This document shows positions 1 through 7,372 of a stretch of DNA of 17,835 nucleotides, one piece after another. The notes beneath the pieces are model-generated. The model ran no database searches. It had not been told where the DNA came from and saw only the letters and a list, made by a program, of their open reading frames with translations. Origin of the DNA: DATFPK01 sp035264885 (GTDB lineage: Bacteria; Actinomycetota; Thermoleophilia; Solirubrobacterales; 70-9); NCBI GenBank assembly GCA_035264885.1, contig DATFPK010000038.1:1-17835 (forward strand). The letters run 5' to 3'. The position numbers were made by a program, and so were the translations under genes. Each line of letters begins with the position of its first letter. The first letter of the stretch is position 1.

Positions 1-501
1 GAGCGCCTCGAGAACGCGTTCGCTGAGCGCGCCGGCACTCTGCTGGACGAGGCCGAACGCGACGGGATCGACGTCCTGCGCTTCAACCTGCGAGAGCTCT
101 GGGGCGATGCCCACCACTACCGCTGCGACGGTGTCTGGGACCGCAAGACGCTCTGCCGTCTCTTCCGCAACCGGCCCGGCGACCGGCGCTTCGATCCACG
201 GCGCCTGCACCGCTTCTGGATGCCGCTCGAGCTGGTGGCCGACCTCGGGCGGGTCGGACGCCACTGCGACCTCGATATCTACCACCTGCGGATGATCGAG
301 GCCCGGGACCGCGAACGCCGCGCCGCCAGGTACCGGGACCTCGACCCCGACGCGCTCTACCAGAGCCTGGGTTACGAATACCTGCTCGACGAGACGGGAC
401 TCGAGCTGCGGCGGATCCCCGAGGAACGCGGGTTCTTTCCCGCGCCGCCGCCGATGGCGCGGCGCTCCGCCGCGAGGCCCTTGTCACACTTCAGCTCGTG
501 A
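1..501 (+). CDS. Probable family-2 glycosyltransferase, C-terminal part (5' truncated)
   Basis: The reading frame is open from base 1 to the TGA at 499-501, so only the last 166 residues are present. The visible part has a Leu-Phe-Arg stretch (CRLFRNRPG, residues 53-61), a 'RRLHRFWMPLEL' segment, 'DIYHLRMI', and a tail with 'YRDLDPDALYQSLGYEYLLDE' followed by 'LELRRIP'. From memory, this tail pattern (H-L-x-M, R-Y-x-x-L-D-P, G-Y-x-Y-L) occurs at the C-terminal side of actinobacterial GT-A family-2 glycosyltransferases. The nucleotide-sugar-binding half lies outside the window, so the catalytic motifs cannot be checked. The stop overlaps the GTG of the next gene (GTGA), which suggests translational coupling. 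Donor and acceptor are unknown. The family call is tentative; 'hypothetical protein' is the fallback. Confidence 0.5.
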   Translation, partial: ERLENAFAERAGTLLDEAERDGIDVLRFNLRELWGDAHHYRCDGVWDRKTLCRLFRNRPGDRRFDPRRLHRFWMPLELVADLGRVGRHCDLDIYHLRMIEARDRERRAARYRDLDPDALYQSLGYEYLLDETGLELRRIPEERGFFPAPPPMARRSAARPLSHFSS

Positions 502-1622
502 CGCAGGCCACGGCCGCATCGTCCATCCCCCGCGACCTCTCGAAGCTCGAGGGCCGGGCCGCCAAGGTCCTGGACCCCGAAGCCCTCGCCTACATCCACG
601 CCGGCGCGGGGGACAGGGACACCACGCGCGCCAACGCGGCGGCGTTCCGGCGCTGGAAGATCAGGCGGCGCAGGGGTCGCAGGCCGGCGAAGGTCGATCT
701 CTCCACCACCATCCTGGGAACGCGCATGCCCGCGCCGGTCCTCTTCGCGCCGGTCGGGGTGCAGACGCTCGCGCATCCAAAGGGCGACCTCGCCACCGCC
801 CGCGCGGCGGCCGCGCTCGGGCTGACGTACATCCACTCGACGCAGGGCTCCTACAAGATGGAGGACGTGGCGGCCGCCAACGGCGACGGCGCTCGCTGGT
901 ACCAGCTCTACTGGCCCAATGACGACGACCTGGCCGTGTCCTTTCTGCGCCGTGCCAAGGCGGCCGGCTACTCCCATCTGGTCATCACGCTCGACACGAC
1001 GCTGCTCGGCTGGCGGCCACTCGACCTCGACCGCGGGTACTCGCCCTTCCTCGAGAACAAGGGCCTCGCGAACTACACGAGCGACCCGGTCTTCCGGAGC
1101 CAGATGCCCCTGCCGGCAGAGGTCGCCCCGGTGCCGGTCGGCATCGCCTTCGCGGGCAAGTTTCAGAACCCCGGCCTGAGCTGGAAGCAGCTGCCGCTCG
1201 TCCGCGCGAATTGGGACGGCCCGATCCTGCTCAAGGGGATCCAGAGCCCGCGCGACGCCAGGCTGGCCGTCAGGCACAAGATCGACGGCATCGTCGTCTC
1301 GAACCACGGTGGCCGTCAGGTGGACGGGGCGATCGCGTCGCTCGACGCGCTCCCGCCGATCGTCAAGGCGGTCGGCGACAAGATGCCCATCCTCTTCGAC
1401 TCCGGGATCCGCACGGGCCGCCACGCCTTCAAGGCGCTGGCCCTCGGCGCCGACGCGGTGCTCATCGGCCGGCCGTACCTATACGGCCTCGCGCTTGGGG
1501 GGCAGAGGGGCGCCCAGATCGTCATGCGGAGACTTGTCAACGAACTCGAAGGGGAAGTCCGGAAGGCCGGCCACCGCACTCACCACACCCTTTCCCGTTC
1601 CTCCCTGATCCGCGGGAGCTGA
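498..1622 (+). CDS. FMN-dependent alpha-hydroxy-acid oxidase, lactate 2-monooxygenase-like
   Basis: This 374-residue protein is a full-length member of the FMN-dependent (S)-2-hydroxy-acid dehydrogenase (TIM-barrel) family, which oxidises L-lactate-type 2-hydroxy acids in the cytosol. Visible active-site elements are Tyr32 in YIHAGAG, the FMN-binding APVGVQ segment, Tyr135/Tyr138 in YQLYW, Asp166 in TLDT, Arg173 in GWRPLDL, Lys246 in LLKGIQ, catalytic His270 and substrate Arg273 in SNHGGRQ, and the phosphate-binding DSGIRTG/IGRPY loop. The NYTSDPVF segment and long lid resemble lactate 2-monooxygenase (lactate to acetate, CO2 and water) more than glycolate oxidase or cytochrome b2. No signal peptide is visible. 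The start is the GTG overlapping the upstream stop by 4 nt; no clear ribosome-binding site is present, consistent with coupling. A diverged paralogue follows 3 nt downstream. The family is secure; the exact substrate is not. Confidence 0.92.
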   Translation: MTQATAASSIPRDLSKLEGRAAKVLDPEALAYIHAGAGDRDTTRANAAAFRRWKIRRRRGRRPAKVDLSTTILGTRMPAPVLFAPVGVQTLAHPKGDLATARAAAALGLTYIHSTQGSYKMEDVAAANGDGARWYQLYWPNDDDLAVSFLRRAKAAGYSHLVITLDTTLLGWRPLDLDRGYSPFLENKGLANYTSDPVFRSQMPLPAEVAPVPVGIAFAGKFQNPGLSWKQLPLVRANWDGPILLKGIQSPRDARLAVRHKIDGIVVSNHGGRQVDGAIASLDALPPIVKAVGDKMPILFDSGIRTGRHAFKALALGADAVLIGRPYLYGLALGGQRGAQIVMRRLVNELEGEVRKAGHRTHHTLSRSSLIRGS

Positions 1623-1625
1623 GAA

Positions 1626-2795
1626 ATGTCCGAGAACACGCGTCGCCAGTTCCTCGAGGGGGCCGTTGCGGCCGCCGCCGCGACCGTTCTCGCGCCGCCG
1701 GCGCTCGCCGCGGCCCGCTCGGCGCTCGGGCCCGCGCTGCGCGCGCCATCGGCTCCGGTTGGCCCGACCGCCCCGGTGGGCCCGACCGCCCCGGTGGGCC
1801 CGACCGCCCCGTACGGCAGCTACCAGTCCGAGATCTATCTCAGCGGGATGACTGCGGACGTCGAGCCGATCTTCACCACCAACCTGTCCGACCTCGAGGC
1901 CGCCGCGGCGAAGGTGCTGTCCGAGACCGCGCGCCGGCATCTGCGCGCTTGGGCGGGCGGTGCCGCCGCCGTGCGCGCGAACGCGCGGGCGCTGCGAGCG
2001 TGGCGGATCCTCCCGCGGATGTTCATCGACCGCGACGAGCGCGACCTCGACGTGAAAGTGCTCGGCGTCACGATGCCGGCCCCGGTCATCCTCGGCCCCG
2101 TCGGCCGCCAGGGCCTGGCCCACCCCGACGGCGAAGTCGCGACCGCCCGGGCGGCCGCGGCCCTGGATCTCACGTACGTCCACTCGTCGCGTTCGAGCAA
2201 GTCGGTCGAGAGCGTCGCCGCAGCCGCACCCCAGGGCTCGCGGTGGTTCGGCCTGGACTGGCCCGGCAGGGGCGGCCCCGACCGGGCGCTGCTCCTGCGC
2301 GCGCAGGCCACGGGGTGCACCCACCTCGTGCTCTCACCCCCGCAGCCCGGGAAGGGGTGGGCCAAGCTCCCCGCGATCCGCCAGGCCTGGGCGGGGCCGA
2401 TCGTCCTCGCCGGCATCCAGACGGTCCGGGACGCGCGGATGGCGGTCCGCCGCGGTTTCGACGGCATCGTCGTGTCGAACGAGCGCGGACGCCGCGGGCG
2501 TAAGCCGGTCGGGACGGTCCACGTGCTGCCGCGGATCGCAGACGCGGTCGGCGGCAAGGTCGCCGTCCTGTTCGGCTCGGGCGTCCGCACGGGGACCGAC
2601 GTCTACCGGGCACTGGCGCTGGGTGCCGACGCCGTCGTCATCGGCCGCCCGTACGTGCACGGCCTTGCGCTCGGAGGGGAGGCAGGCGTCCGGCACATGC
2701 TCCGCACGCTGCTCGCCGAGCTCGAGATCACTTTCGCCATCGCCGGGATCGAGAACCACCGCAAGCTTGGCCCCCACGCGCTCGTCCGGACGTGA
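1626..2795 (+). CDS. Tat-exported degenerate paralogue of the 2-hydroxy-acid oxidase family (likely pseudoenzyme)
   Basis: This 389-residue protein starts at an ATG 7 nt after a GGGAG site (1614-1618). It opens with a twin-arginine signal (TRRQFL, then an Ala-rich hydrophobic stretch and a PALA|A-type cleavage site near residue 29). A Pro-rich linker of APVGPT repeats follows, then a domain alignable along its length with the upstream enzyme. Compared with that neighbour, the catalytic His is Glu286 (SNERGRR), Asp is Pro239, the FMN-contacting Lys is Ala262, the N-terminal Tyr is His, YQLYW is FGLDW, and DSGIRTG is GSGVRTG. About 57 residues forming the lid between 'GW' and 'LPxxRxxW' are absent. 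The rest of the barrel (GIQTVRDARMAV, GADAVVIGRPYVHGLALGG) is well kept and the frame is intact. That favours a maintained non-catalytic exported protein over a decaying gene. Its role is unknown. Confidence 0.85.
   Translation: MSENTRRQFLEGAVAAAAATVLAPPALAAARSALGPALRAPSAPVGPTAPVGPTAPVGPTAPYGSYQSEIYLSGMTADVEPIFTTNLSDLEAAAAKVLSETARRHLRAWAGGAAAVRANARALRAWRILPRMFIDRDERDLDVKVLGVTMPAPVILGPVGRQGLAHPDGEVATARAAAALDLTYVHSSRSSKSVESVAAAAPQGSRWFGLDWPGRGGPDRALLLRAQATGCTHLVLSPPQPGKGWAKLPAIRQAWAGPIVLAGIQTVRDARMAVRRGFDGIVVSNERGRRGRKPVGTVHVLPRIADAVGGKVAVLFGSGVRTGTDVYRALALGADAVVIGRPYVHGLALGGEAGVRHMLRTLLAELEITFAIAGIENHRKLGPHALVRT
1752..1817 (+). repeat. 18-bp in-frame tandem repeat encoding APVGPT
   Basis: Three 18-bp units lie at 1752-1769, 1770-1787 and 1788-1805, followed by a partial fourth (Ala-Pro-Tyr-Gly) to 1817. 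Units two and three are identical; unit one differs at two third-codon positions. The array encodes a Pro/Gly/Thr linker between the Tat signal peptide and the folded domain. Near-identity of the units suggests recent expansion by slippage. Confidence 0.9.
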
Positions 2796-2802
2796 ACGGG
2801 CG

Positions 2803-2819
2803 GGCCCGCGCGGCGGGCC
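2803..2819 (+). terminator. Possible GC hairpin after the oxidase pair
   Basis: GGCCCGC (2803-2809) and GCGGGCC (2813-2819) can form a 7-bp stem with a 3-nt loop, starting 8 nt after the stop at 2795. No T-run follows, so it is weak as an intrinsic terminator, although U-poor hairpins are common in high-GC actinobacteria. A 12-bp sequence, CGGCGGGCCGGG, overlaps its right arm at 2811-2822 and recurs at 2830-2841. From there to 3075 I see no gene in the 280-bp gap. Confidence 0.3.
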
Positions 2820-3041
2820 GGGCCCCGCACGGCGGGCCGGGACCAGCACACCGCATCTCGGGATACGTTCAGCAGCGCCGCCCTCCGTACGCACCGTTTC
2901 GCGATCGGGCTCCGCGGGTACAAGCTGAGCGCAGCGAGTGGGACGGGTTGTCCTCCCGGCTCCGGCTGTCACCAGCAGAGGAAGGCACTTTCTGGGAGGG
3001 CGGCGGTTCCTACCACGGACGTGACTCCGAAGTCTTTGAAC

Positions 3042-3057
3042 GCCCGAAAGCACGGGC
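3042..3057 (+). other. Small hairpin in the polyol dehydrogenase leader
   Basis: GCCCG (3042-3046) and CGGGC (3053-3057) pair around the loop AAAGCA, ending 6 nt before the GGAAGGA ribosome-binding site (3064-3070) of the gene at 3076. It could affect translation initiation, but a 5-bp stem is common by chance in such GC-rich DNA. Confidence 0.2.
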
Positions 3058-3075
3058 ATCAATGGAAGGACGTTC

Positions 3076-4584
3076 GTGGCGACATCGACGCTTCTGACCC
3101 GGGAAACCGAGCAATGGCTCGCCGAGTCCGCAGTGGGGTCATTGCGCCGCACGGTCAGGGTTCCGTCCTACGACCGGGGTGGGCTGACCAACTCCGTCGT
3201 GCACTTCGGCGCCGGCTGCTTCCATCGCGCGCACCAGGCCGTCTACCTGGACGAACTCGCCGAACGCGGCATCAGCGCCGAGTGGGGGGCGGTCGGAGTG
3301 AGTCTGAGGTCGGGCGCGGTGAAGCGAGCTCTCGCTCCGCAGGGATGTATGTACACCGTTCTCGAGCGAGGTCCCGAGTGCGACGAAGCCCGCGTGATTG
3401 GCGCGATCACGCGTCTCTGCGGCCCCGATGACAGTGCTGATGTCCGCGCGGCCCTGGTCGATCCGCAGACCAAGCTCGTGACCCTGACCGTGACCGGCGA
3501 CGGGTACAAGCTCGATTCGGAGTCAGGTCAGCTCGACGAAGGTGATCCCGACCTCCTGCACGACCTGTGGGTGCCCAGTTCGCCGGTAACCCTTCACGGC
3601 CACGTCGTCAACGCCCTGCGGCTCCGCCGCGAGCGCGGGCTTCCCCCCTTCTCGGTCGTTTCCTGCGACAACCTCCCCGACAACGGGCAGACCACGCGCA
3701 ACGCCATCGTTTCCTTCGCCCGTCTCGGCGACGAGCGCTTGGCCGACTGGATCGAGGACAACGTCGCCTTCCCCGCGACCGTCGTAGACAGGATCACGCC
3801 CCGGACGACGGCCCGGGAACGCGCCCTCCTTGCCCGGGACTATGGCCTGCGCGACCGCTGGCCGGTCGTCGCCGAGAGCTTCTCGCAGTGGATCATCGAG
3901 GATCACTTCAGCAACGAGCGGCCGCCGCTCGAGGAGGTCGGCGTGCGGTTCGTCGCGGACGCCGGTCCATACGAGCTGGTCAAGAAGCGGATGCTCAACG
4001 GCGCTCACTGCGCGATCGCCTACGTGGGACTGCTTGCCGGCCACCGCCGGATCGACGAGGCGATGGGGGATGCTGACCTGCGGGGCTTCATCGAAGCGCT
4101 GCTGGACCACGAGGTGATTCCCCAGCTCCCGCAGCCGCCGGGCATCGACCTCGGCAACTACAAGCGAACAGTGGTCGACCGCTTCACGAACCCGAGGATC
4201 GGCGACCAGCTGCAGCGGCTCGCCGCCCGCGGCTCGACGAAGATGCCCGCCTACCTGTTGCCTTCGCTGCAGGCGGCTGTCCGTGACGGCCTGCCGCGGC
4301 GTCGCCTCACCCACGCCGTGGCGGCCTGGATCGTCTCCCTACGCGGGGTCGATCTCAACGGCCGCCCAATCGAGATCGAGGACGCGATGCTCGGGACCTT
4401 GCGGCCGCTGGCTCGCGAAGCTGCGCGCGACTGCCGGCCCCTGCTGGCAGAACGAGACGTCTTTGGTGAGCTGGGCCGAAACGGGGCCTTCGCGGAGGAG
4501 CTCCGCAGGGCCGTCCATATCCTCGAAGCCGGCGGACCGATCATGCCGTTGAGCGATTCCAGAGCCGAGCCTCTCGCCGCCTGA
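3076..4584 (+). CDS. Long-chain mannitol/polyol 2-dehydrogenase family protein
   Basis: This 502-residue protein belongs to the zinc-independent long-chain polyol dehydrogenases (mannitol 2-dehydrogenase, D-arabinitol dehydrogenase, fructuronate reductase), which interconvert a polyol and a ketose with NAD(P). The Rossmann start is VVHFGAGCFHRAHQ (residues 41-54). Asn199 lies in SCDNLPDNG, FPATVVDRITP is present, and the catalytic set Lys303, Asn308, His311 lies in KKRMLNGAH. As I recall them, the four residues of Pseudomonas fluorescens mannitol 2-dehydrogenase are Asn191, Lys295, Asn300 and His303; all are conserved here with a constant offset of 8. The GTG start is 5 nt after AAGGA (3066-3070). 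Its stop overlaps the ATG of the HAD phosphatase gene (TGATG), so the two are probably coupled. Activity as a polyol/ketose oxidoreductase is well supported; the substrate (mannitol, arabinitol, sorbitol or a uronate) cannot be told from sequence alone. Confidence 0.9.
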   Translation: MATSTLLTRETEQWLAESAVGSLRRTVRVPSYDRGGLTNSVVHFGAGCFHRAHQAVYLDELAERGISAEWGAVGVSLRSGAVKRALAPQGCMYTVLERGPECDEARVIGAITRLCGPDDSADVRAALVDPQTKLVTLTVTGDGYKLDSESGQLDEGDPDLLHDLWVPSSPVTLHGHVVNALRLRRERGLPPFSVVSCDNLPDNGQTTRNAIVSFARLGDERLADWIEDNVAFPATVVDRITPRTTARERALLARDYGLRDRWPVVAESFSQWIIEDHFSNERPPLEEVGVRFVADAGPYELVKKRMLNGAHCAIAYVGLLAGHRRIDEAMGDADLRGFIEALLDHEVIPQLPQPPGIDLGNYKRTVVDRFTNPRIGDQLQRLAARGSTKMPAYLLPSLQAAVRDGLPRRRLTHAVAAWIVSLRGVDLNGRPIEIEDAMLGTLRPLAREAARDCRPLLAERDVFGELGRNGAFAEELRRAVHILEAGGPIMPLSDSRAEPLAA

Positions 4585-5345
4585 TGCCGGGCCCGTATGA
4601 CCGCACCGCCGTCCGAATGCTCTTGTGCGACGCCGACGGCTGCCTGTTTCCCTCCGAGGAGCCGGCCTTCGCAGCCTCGGCCGAGGTGACCAACAGCTTC
4701 CTCGCCCAGATGGGGTCGGTGTCCCGGTACACCGGTCCGCAGCTCCGGCTGGCGACGACCGGGAAGAACTTCAGGACGACCGTGCGAGACCTGGCGCAGG
4801 CCGAAGGCATCGCGCTGGACCCCGCCGAGCTGGAGCTCTGGGTCGAGATGGAGAAGAAGGAGGTGACGTCGCGCCTCCGGCAGGCGCTGCGTCCTGATCC
4901 CGCCGTTACGGGACCGCTGGGAGAGCTCGCCCGCTCGCGACGCCTTGCCGTGGTCACCTCGAGCGCCGGCTCGAGGCTTGACGCCTGTCTCACGGCTACA
5001 GGGCTCTCCGACCTTTTCCCGCCGGACACGCGATTCAGCGCCGAAGACTCGCTGCCGCGGCCGGCGGGCAAGCCCGACCCGGCGATCTACCGCTTCGCCG
5101 GGGACCGGATGGCGGCGCCGCCGGGAGCAGCACTGGCGGTCGAGGATTCGGTCCCAGGCGTCCAGTCGGCGGTCGCGGCCGGGTATGAGACGGTGGGTCT
5201 ACTCCTCTTCGTGCCGGCCGAGGAGCGGGAAGAGCGCCGGCTCGCGCTGCTCGCCGCCGGAGCCGCCGGCGTCCTCTCTTCGTGGAAGGAGTTGGAGGTC
5301 TATCTCGCCGAACCGGCGGAAGAACCCGCCGTCACCGCCAGCTGA
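4584..5345 (+). CDS. HAD-superfamily (subfamily IA) sugar-phosphate phosphatase-like hydrolase
   Basis: This 253-residue haloacid dehalogenase-type protein carries all four motifs. Asp16 and Asp18 lie in CDADGCLFPSE (nucleophile and acid/base), the Thr/Ser of VVTSSAG form motif II near residue 120, Lys163 in GKPDP is motif III, and Glu187/Asp188 in VEDSVPG are motif IV. The helical cap between motifs I and II and the GVQSAVAAGYETVGL ending match the beta-phosphoglucomutase/phosphoglycolate phosphatase group. These proteins mostly dephosphorylate small sugar or polyol phosphates in the cytosol. The ATG overlaps the dehydrogenase stop by 1 nt (TGATG). That suggests supply of a dephosphorylated polyol or ketose to, or removal of product from, the dehydrogenase step. 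A mutase role is less likely but not excluded. Confidence 0.85.
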   Translation: MPGPYDRTAVRMLLCDADGCLFPSEEPAFAASAEVTNSFLAQMGSVSRYTGPQLRLATTGKNFRTTVRDLAQAEGIALDPAELELWVEMEKKEVTSRLRQALRPDPAVTGPLGELARSRRLAVVTSSAGSRLDACLTATGLSDLFPPDTRFSAEDSLPRPAGKPDPAIYRFAGDRMAAPPGAALAVEDSVPGVQSAVAAGYETVGLLLFVPAEEREERRLALLAAGAAGVLSSWKELEVYLAEPAEEPAVTAS

Positions 5346-5346
5346 C

Positions 5347-6516
5347 GTGGCCGACCCGAGGAGCCTGCGCGGCTATCTCGTCTTCCCACGGCCCAAGGAC
5401 GCCGTGAAGTGGTGGATCCTGCCGATCGGCTTCGCGATCGGCGCCCTCGTCCGCGGTGGTGTGACGGGCCCAGACGTCTCGCGCGCACTCGTGGCCTGGC
5501 TAGTTCTGGAGCTGCTGATCTATCAGGCGCGCTACCAGTGGAACGACATCCGTGGTTTCCCCGCCGACCAGCGCCATCCGGACGCGGTCGAGCGGGGCCG
5601 GCTCCCGGGCCCGCCGGAGAAGCGGCGCGCGCATGTAGCCGCCAGCCGGGCGGTGATGGCGGGACGGCTCCTCGTCTCGGCGGGCATCGGTCTCCTCCTG
5701 CCAGGCCTCGACCTGGGCGGGACGATCCTGGCGCTGATCCTGGCGGTCTTCGGGGTCGCCGCCCTCTATGAGGCCCTCCGCAGCGCGGCGACCGGCTCGA
5801 CGGGCCGCGTGCCGCCCCCGGTCAACCCGGCGATCCTCGGCCTTTGGCTCGTCTCCGGCGCGGGTTACGCGATCAGGGGTCTCGCCGGCCTCGGACTGGC
5901 CGTCAGCCTGACCGACCCGCCGGCGTTGCTCGCCGCGGCGACAATCGCGTTGTGGTCCTTCGGAGTGGCATTCGTGACGTCGAGGTGGGCGCTCGAGGCG
6001 CTCTCGTTCGCGGGCATCGACCGCGGGCGCTTGGCCTGGCGCGCGAGCCGCGAGCAAAGTCGAGAGCATTCGCTGGCCCTCGTGCGGTGGCTCCCAGGGG
6101 CGGAACACCTCGATTCGGACGTCGCCGACTGGCGGGCGCTGCGTGGACGGACGCCTGCTCTCGCCCCCTGGAACCTGGCGCTTCCCATCGCCGCGGCCAG
6201 CGCCGGCGCGGCCGGCGCGCTGCTGGCGGGCTCCGGTGACGCCGGCGCGATCGCGGGCGCCGTTGCGGGCGGGGCCGTCTCGGTGATCGTCCTGAGCCTG
6301 GAGGAGCATCGGCTGGCCGCGTGGCTTGCCGCGGGCGTAGTTCTCACCGTCGTGCTGGCGGCGTCCGGAACGGGCCGCCCGGCGCTCGCTGCCCTTCCTT
6401 GGCTGGCAATCGTCGGTGCGCATCTCTTCTTCACGGCCCAGAGCCTGAGCACGCTCGGTCACCCCCTGCGCCACGCGTTCAGGCCGGCGCGCCCGGTGCG
6501 GGGACTCGGTGCCTGA
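5347..6516 (+). CDS. UbiA-family membrane prenyltransferase, decaprenyl-phosphate phosphoribosyltransferase-like
   Basis: This protein of about 389 residues starts at GTG 5347, one base after the HAD stop. An in-frame start further upstream would lie inside the HAD gene. About nine or ten hydrophobic segments are visible (first at residues ~22-38, last at ~360-378), as expected for the UbiA fold. The first polar loop has Asn66-Asp67-Ile-Arg, then Ala-Asp74-x-Arg-His77-Pro78. This resembles the NDxRDxxADxxHP signature I associate with decaprenyl-phosphate phosphoribosyltransferases (mycobacterial UbiA), with Gly70 replacing the middle Asp. Later, a NPAILG...GYAIRGLAG segment resembles the second conserved block (LDxxxxxxGFxLRxxAG) with Asn for Asp. 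UbiA enzymes move prenyl chains or, in this subgroup, join polyprenyl phosphate to a phosphosugar. Altered metal-binding residues leave activity uncertain. It sits between two phosphatase genes. Confidence 0.6.
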   Translation: MADPRSLRGYLVFPRPKDAVKWWILPIGFAIGALVRGGVTGPDVSRALVAWLVLELLIYQARYQWNDIRGFPADQRHPDAVERGRLPGPPEKRRAHVAASRAVMAGRLLVSAGIGLLLPGLDLGGTILALILAVFGVAALYEALRSAATGSTGRVPPPVNPAILGLWLVSGAGYAIRGLAGLGLAVSLTDPPALLAAATIALWSFGVAFVTSRWALEALSFAGIDRGRLAWRASREQSREHSLALVRWLPGAEHLDSDVADWRALRGRTPALAPWNLALPIAAASAGAAGALLAGSGDAGAIAGAVAGGAVSVIVLSLEEHRLAAWLAAGVVLTVVLAASGTGRPALAALPWLAIVGAHLFFTAQSLSTLGHPLRHAFRPARPVRGLGA

Positions 6517-7372
6517 ACCCAGGCCGGGCCCCATGCGCGACGCGCCGGAGCCGGCGGAGTTGATGGAGGTCGCGACCCGAGCCGTTGAGGCCGGAGCAGA
6601 GGTCGCGCTCGGGCGGTTCGGAGACCCGCGGCTGAACCCGGAGGAGAAGGCAGCCCCCGACGACCTCGTAAGCGAGGCCGATCGGGACGCAGAGCGGGCG
6701 ATCCGGTCGGTCATCGCGGCTGCTCGTCCGGACGACGAGATCCTCGGTGAGGAGCTTGGTGTGGTCGACGGCAGCTCGTCGGTCAGGTGGCTCGTCGACC
6801 CGATCGACGGCACGACCAGCTACCTGTACGGTCGCGGCGACTGGGCGGTGAGTGCGGCCGCGGCGAGCAAGCGCGGCGAGCTTATCCTCGCGGGCGCGGT
6901 TGCCGAGCCCGTGCACGACACCGTGACCAGTGCCTGCCTTGGCGGCGGCGCCTGGAGCTCAGGCGACCGCCTCCGGTGCAGCATGCAGGCCGATCTCTCC
7001 AACGCTCTGGTCGAGCTGAACTTCGGCGTCCCGCTCCAGCGGAAGCTCGCCGGCTCAGTCGTCGCGGCGCTCTTGCCAGAGATCCGCGACCTGCGACGGA
7101 GCGGCAGCGCCGCTGCGGCCCTCGCCAAGGTCGCCAGCGGGCGGGCCGACGCCTACTGGGGCCCAGGCCTGGCCCCGTGGGATGCCGCCGCGGGGCTGCT
7201 CCTGGCGCGCGAGGCCGGCGCCGAGACGGGCGATCTTGCGGGACCCCGGGCCGGTCTGCCCTCGAGCGGCGACGTCCTCGCCGCCAACGCCGCCCTGTGG
7301 CCGCAGCTTCGCGCCCTGATCAGCACGGTTTGGGTGACGCCGTCCAGCCCGTCCGGCGAAAGCTCTGGCTGA
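6509..7372 (+). CDS. Inositol monophosphatase family phosphatase
   Basis: This 287-residue member of the IMPase/FBPase-like metal-dependent phosphatases has its hallmarks in order: Lys-x3-Asp-x-Val-x3-Asp near residues 47-58, Glu81-Glu82 in LGEELG, motif A WLVDPIDGTTSYLYG with Asp97 and Asp100, and motif B PWDAAAGLLLAREAG with Asp225. These residues bind the Mg ions that activate water to release phosphate from inositol-phosphate, histidinol-phosphate or similar sugar phosphates. The GTG start is 4 nt after GGGGA (6500-6504) and overlaps the UbiA-like gene by 8 nt; ATG 6533 is an alternative that removes eight residues. It is the second phosphatase of this cluster. Family and catalytic competence are well supported; the substrate is open. 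Confidence 0.88.
   Translation: MPEPRPGPMRDAPEPAELMEVATRAVEAGAEVALGRFGDPRLNPEEKAAPDDLVSEADRDAERAIRSVIAAARPDDEILGEELGVVDGSSSVRWLVDPIDGTTSYLYGRGDWAVSAAAASKRGELILAGAVAEPVHDTVTSACLGGGAWSSGDRLRCSMQADLSNALVELNFGVPLQRKLAGSVVAALLPEIRDLRRSGSAAAALAKVASGRADAYWGPGLAPWDAAAGLLLAREAGAETGDLAGPRAGLPSSGDVLAANAALWPQLRALISTVWVTPSSPSGESSG

Noticed and set aside
372..1424. 350-codon open frame on the minus strand opposite the 2-hydroxy-acid oxidase
   Set aside because: Composition is Arg/Asp/Gly-rich antisense of a clear enzyme gene with no recognisable domain; a GC-rich shadow frame.
1211..2503. 430-codon plus-strand frame spanning both oxidase genes
   Set aside because: Arg/Pro/Gly-rich low-complexity translation, out of frame with two clearly conserved proteins.
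2864..2869. TACGTT as a -10 box for the polyol dehydrogenase operon
   Set aside because: No -35 at a suitable distance and it would give a leader of about 200 nt; not enough support.
2792..3097. Small 101-codon plus-strand frame across the gap before the polyol dehydrogenase
   Set aside because: It overlaps genes at both ends, has no ribosome-binding site and no recognisable sequence.
4945..5346. Longer N-terminus for the UbiA-like protein
   Set aside because: It would lie inside the HAD gene and translates to Arg/Ser-rich sequence; GTG 5347 begins the membrane protein cleanly.
5500..6813. 437-codon minus-strand frame opposite the UbiA-like gene
   Set aside because: Antisense shadow; the plus-strand product has coherent membrane segments and motifs.
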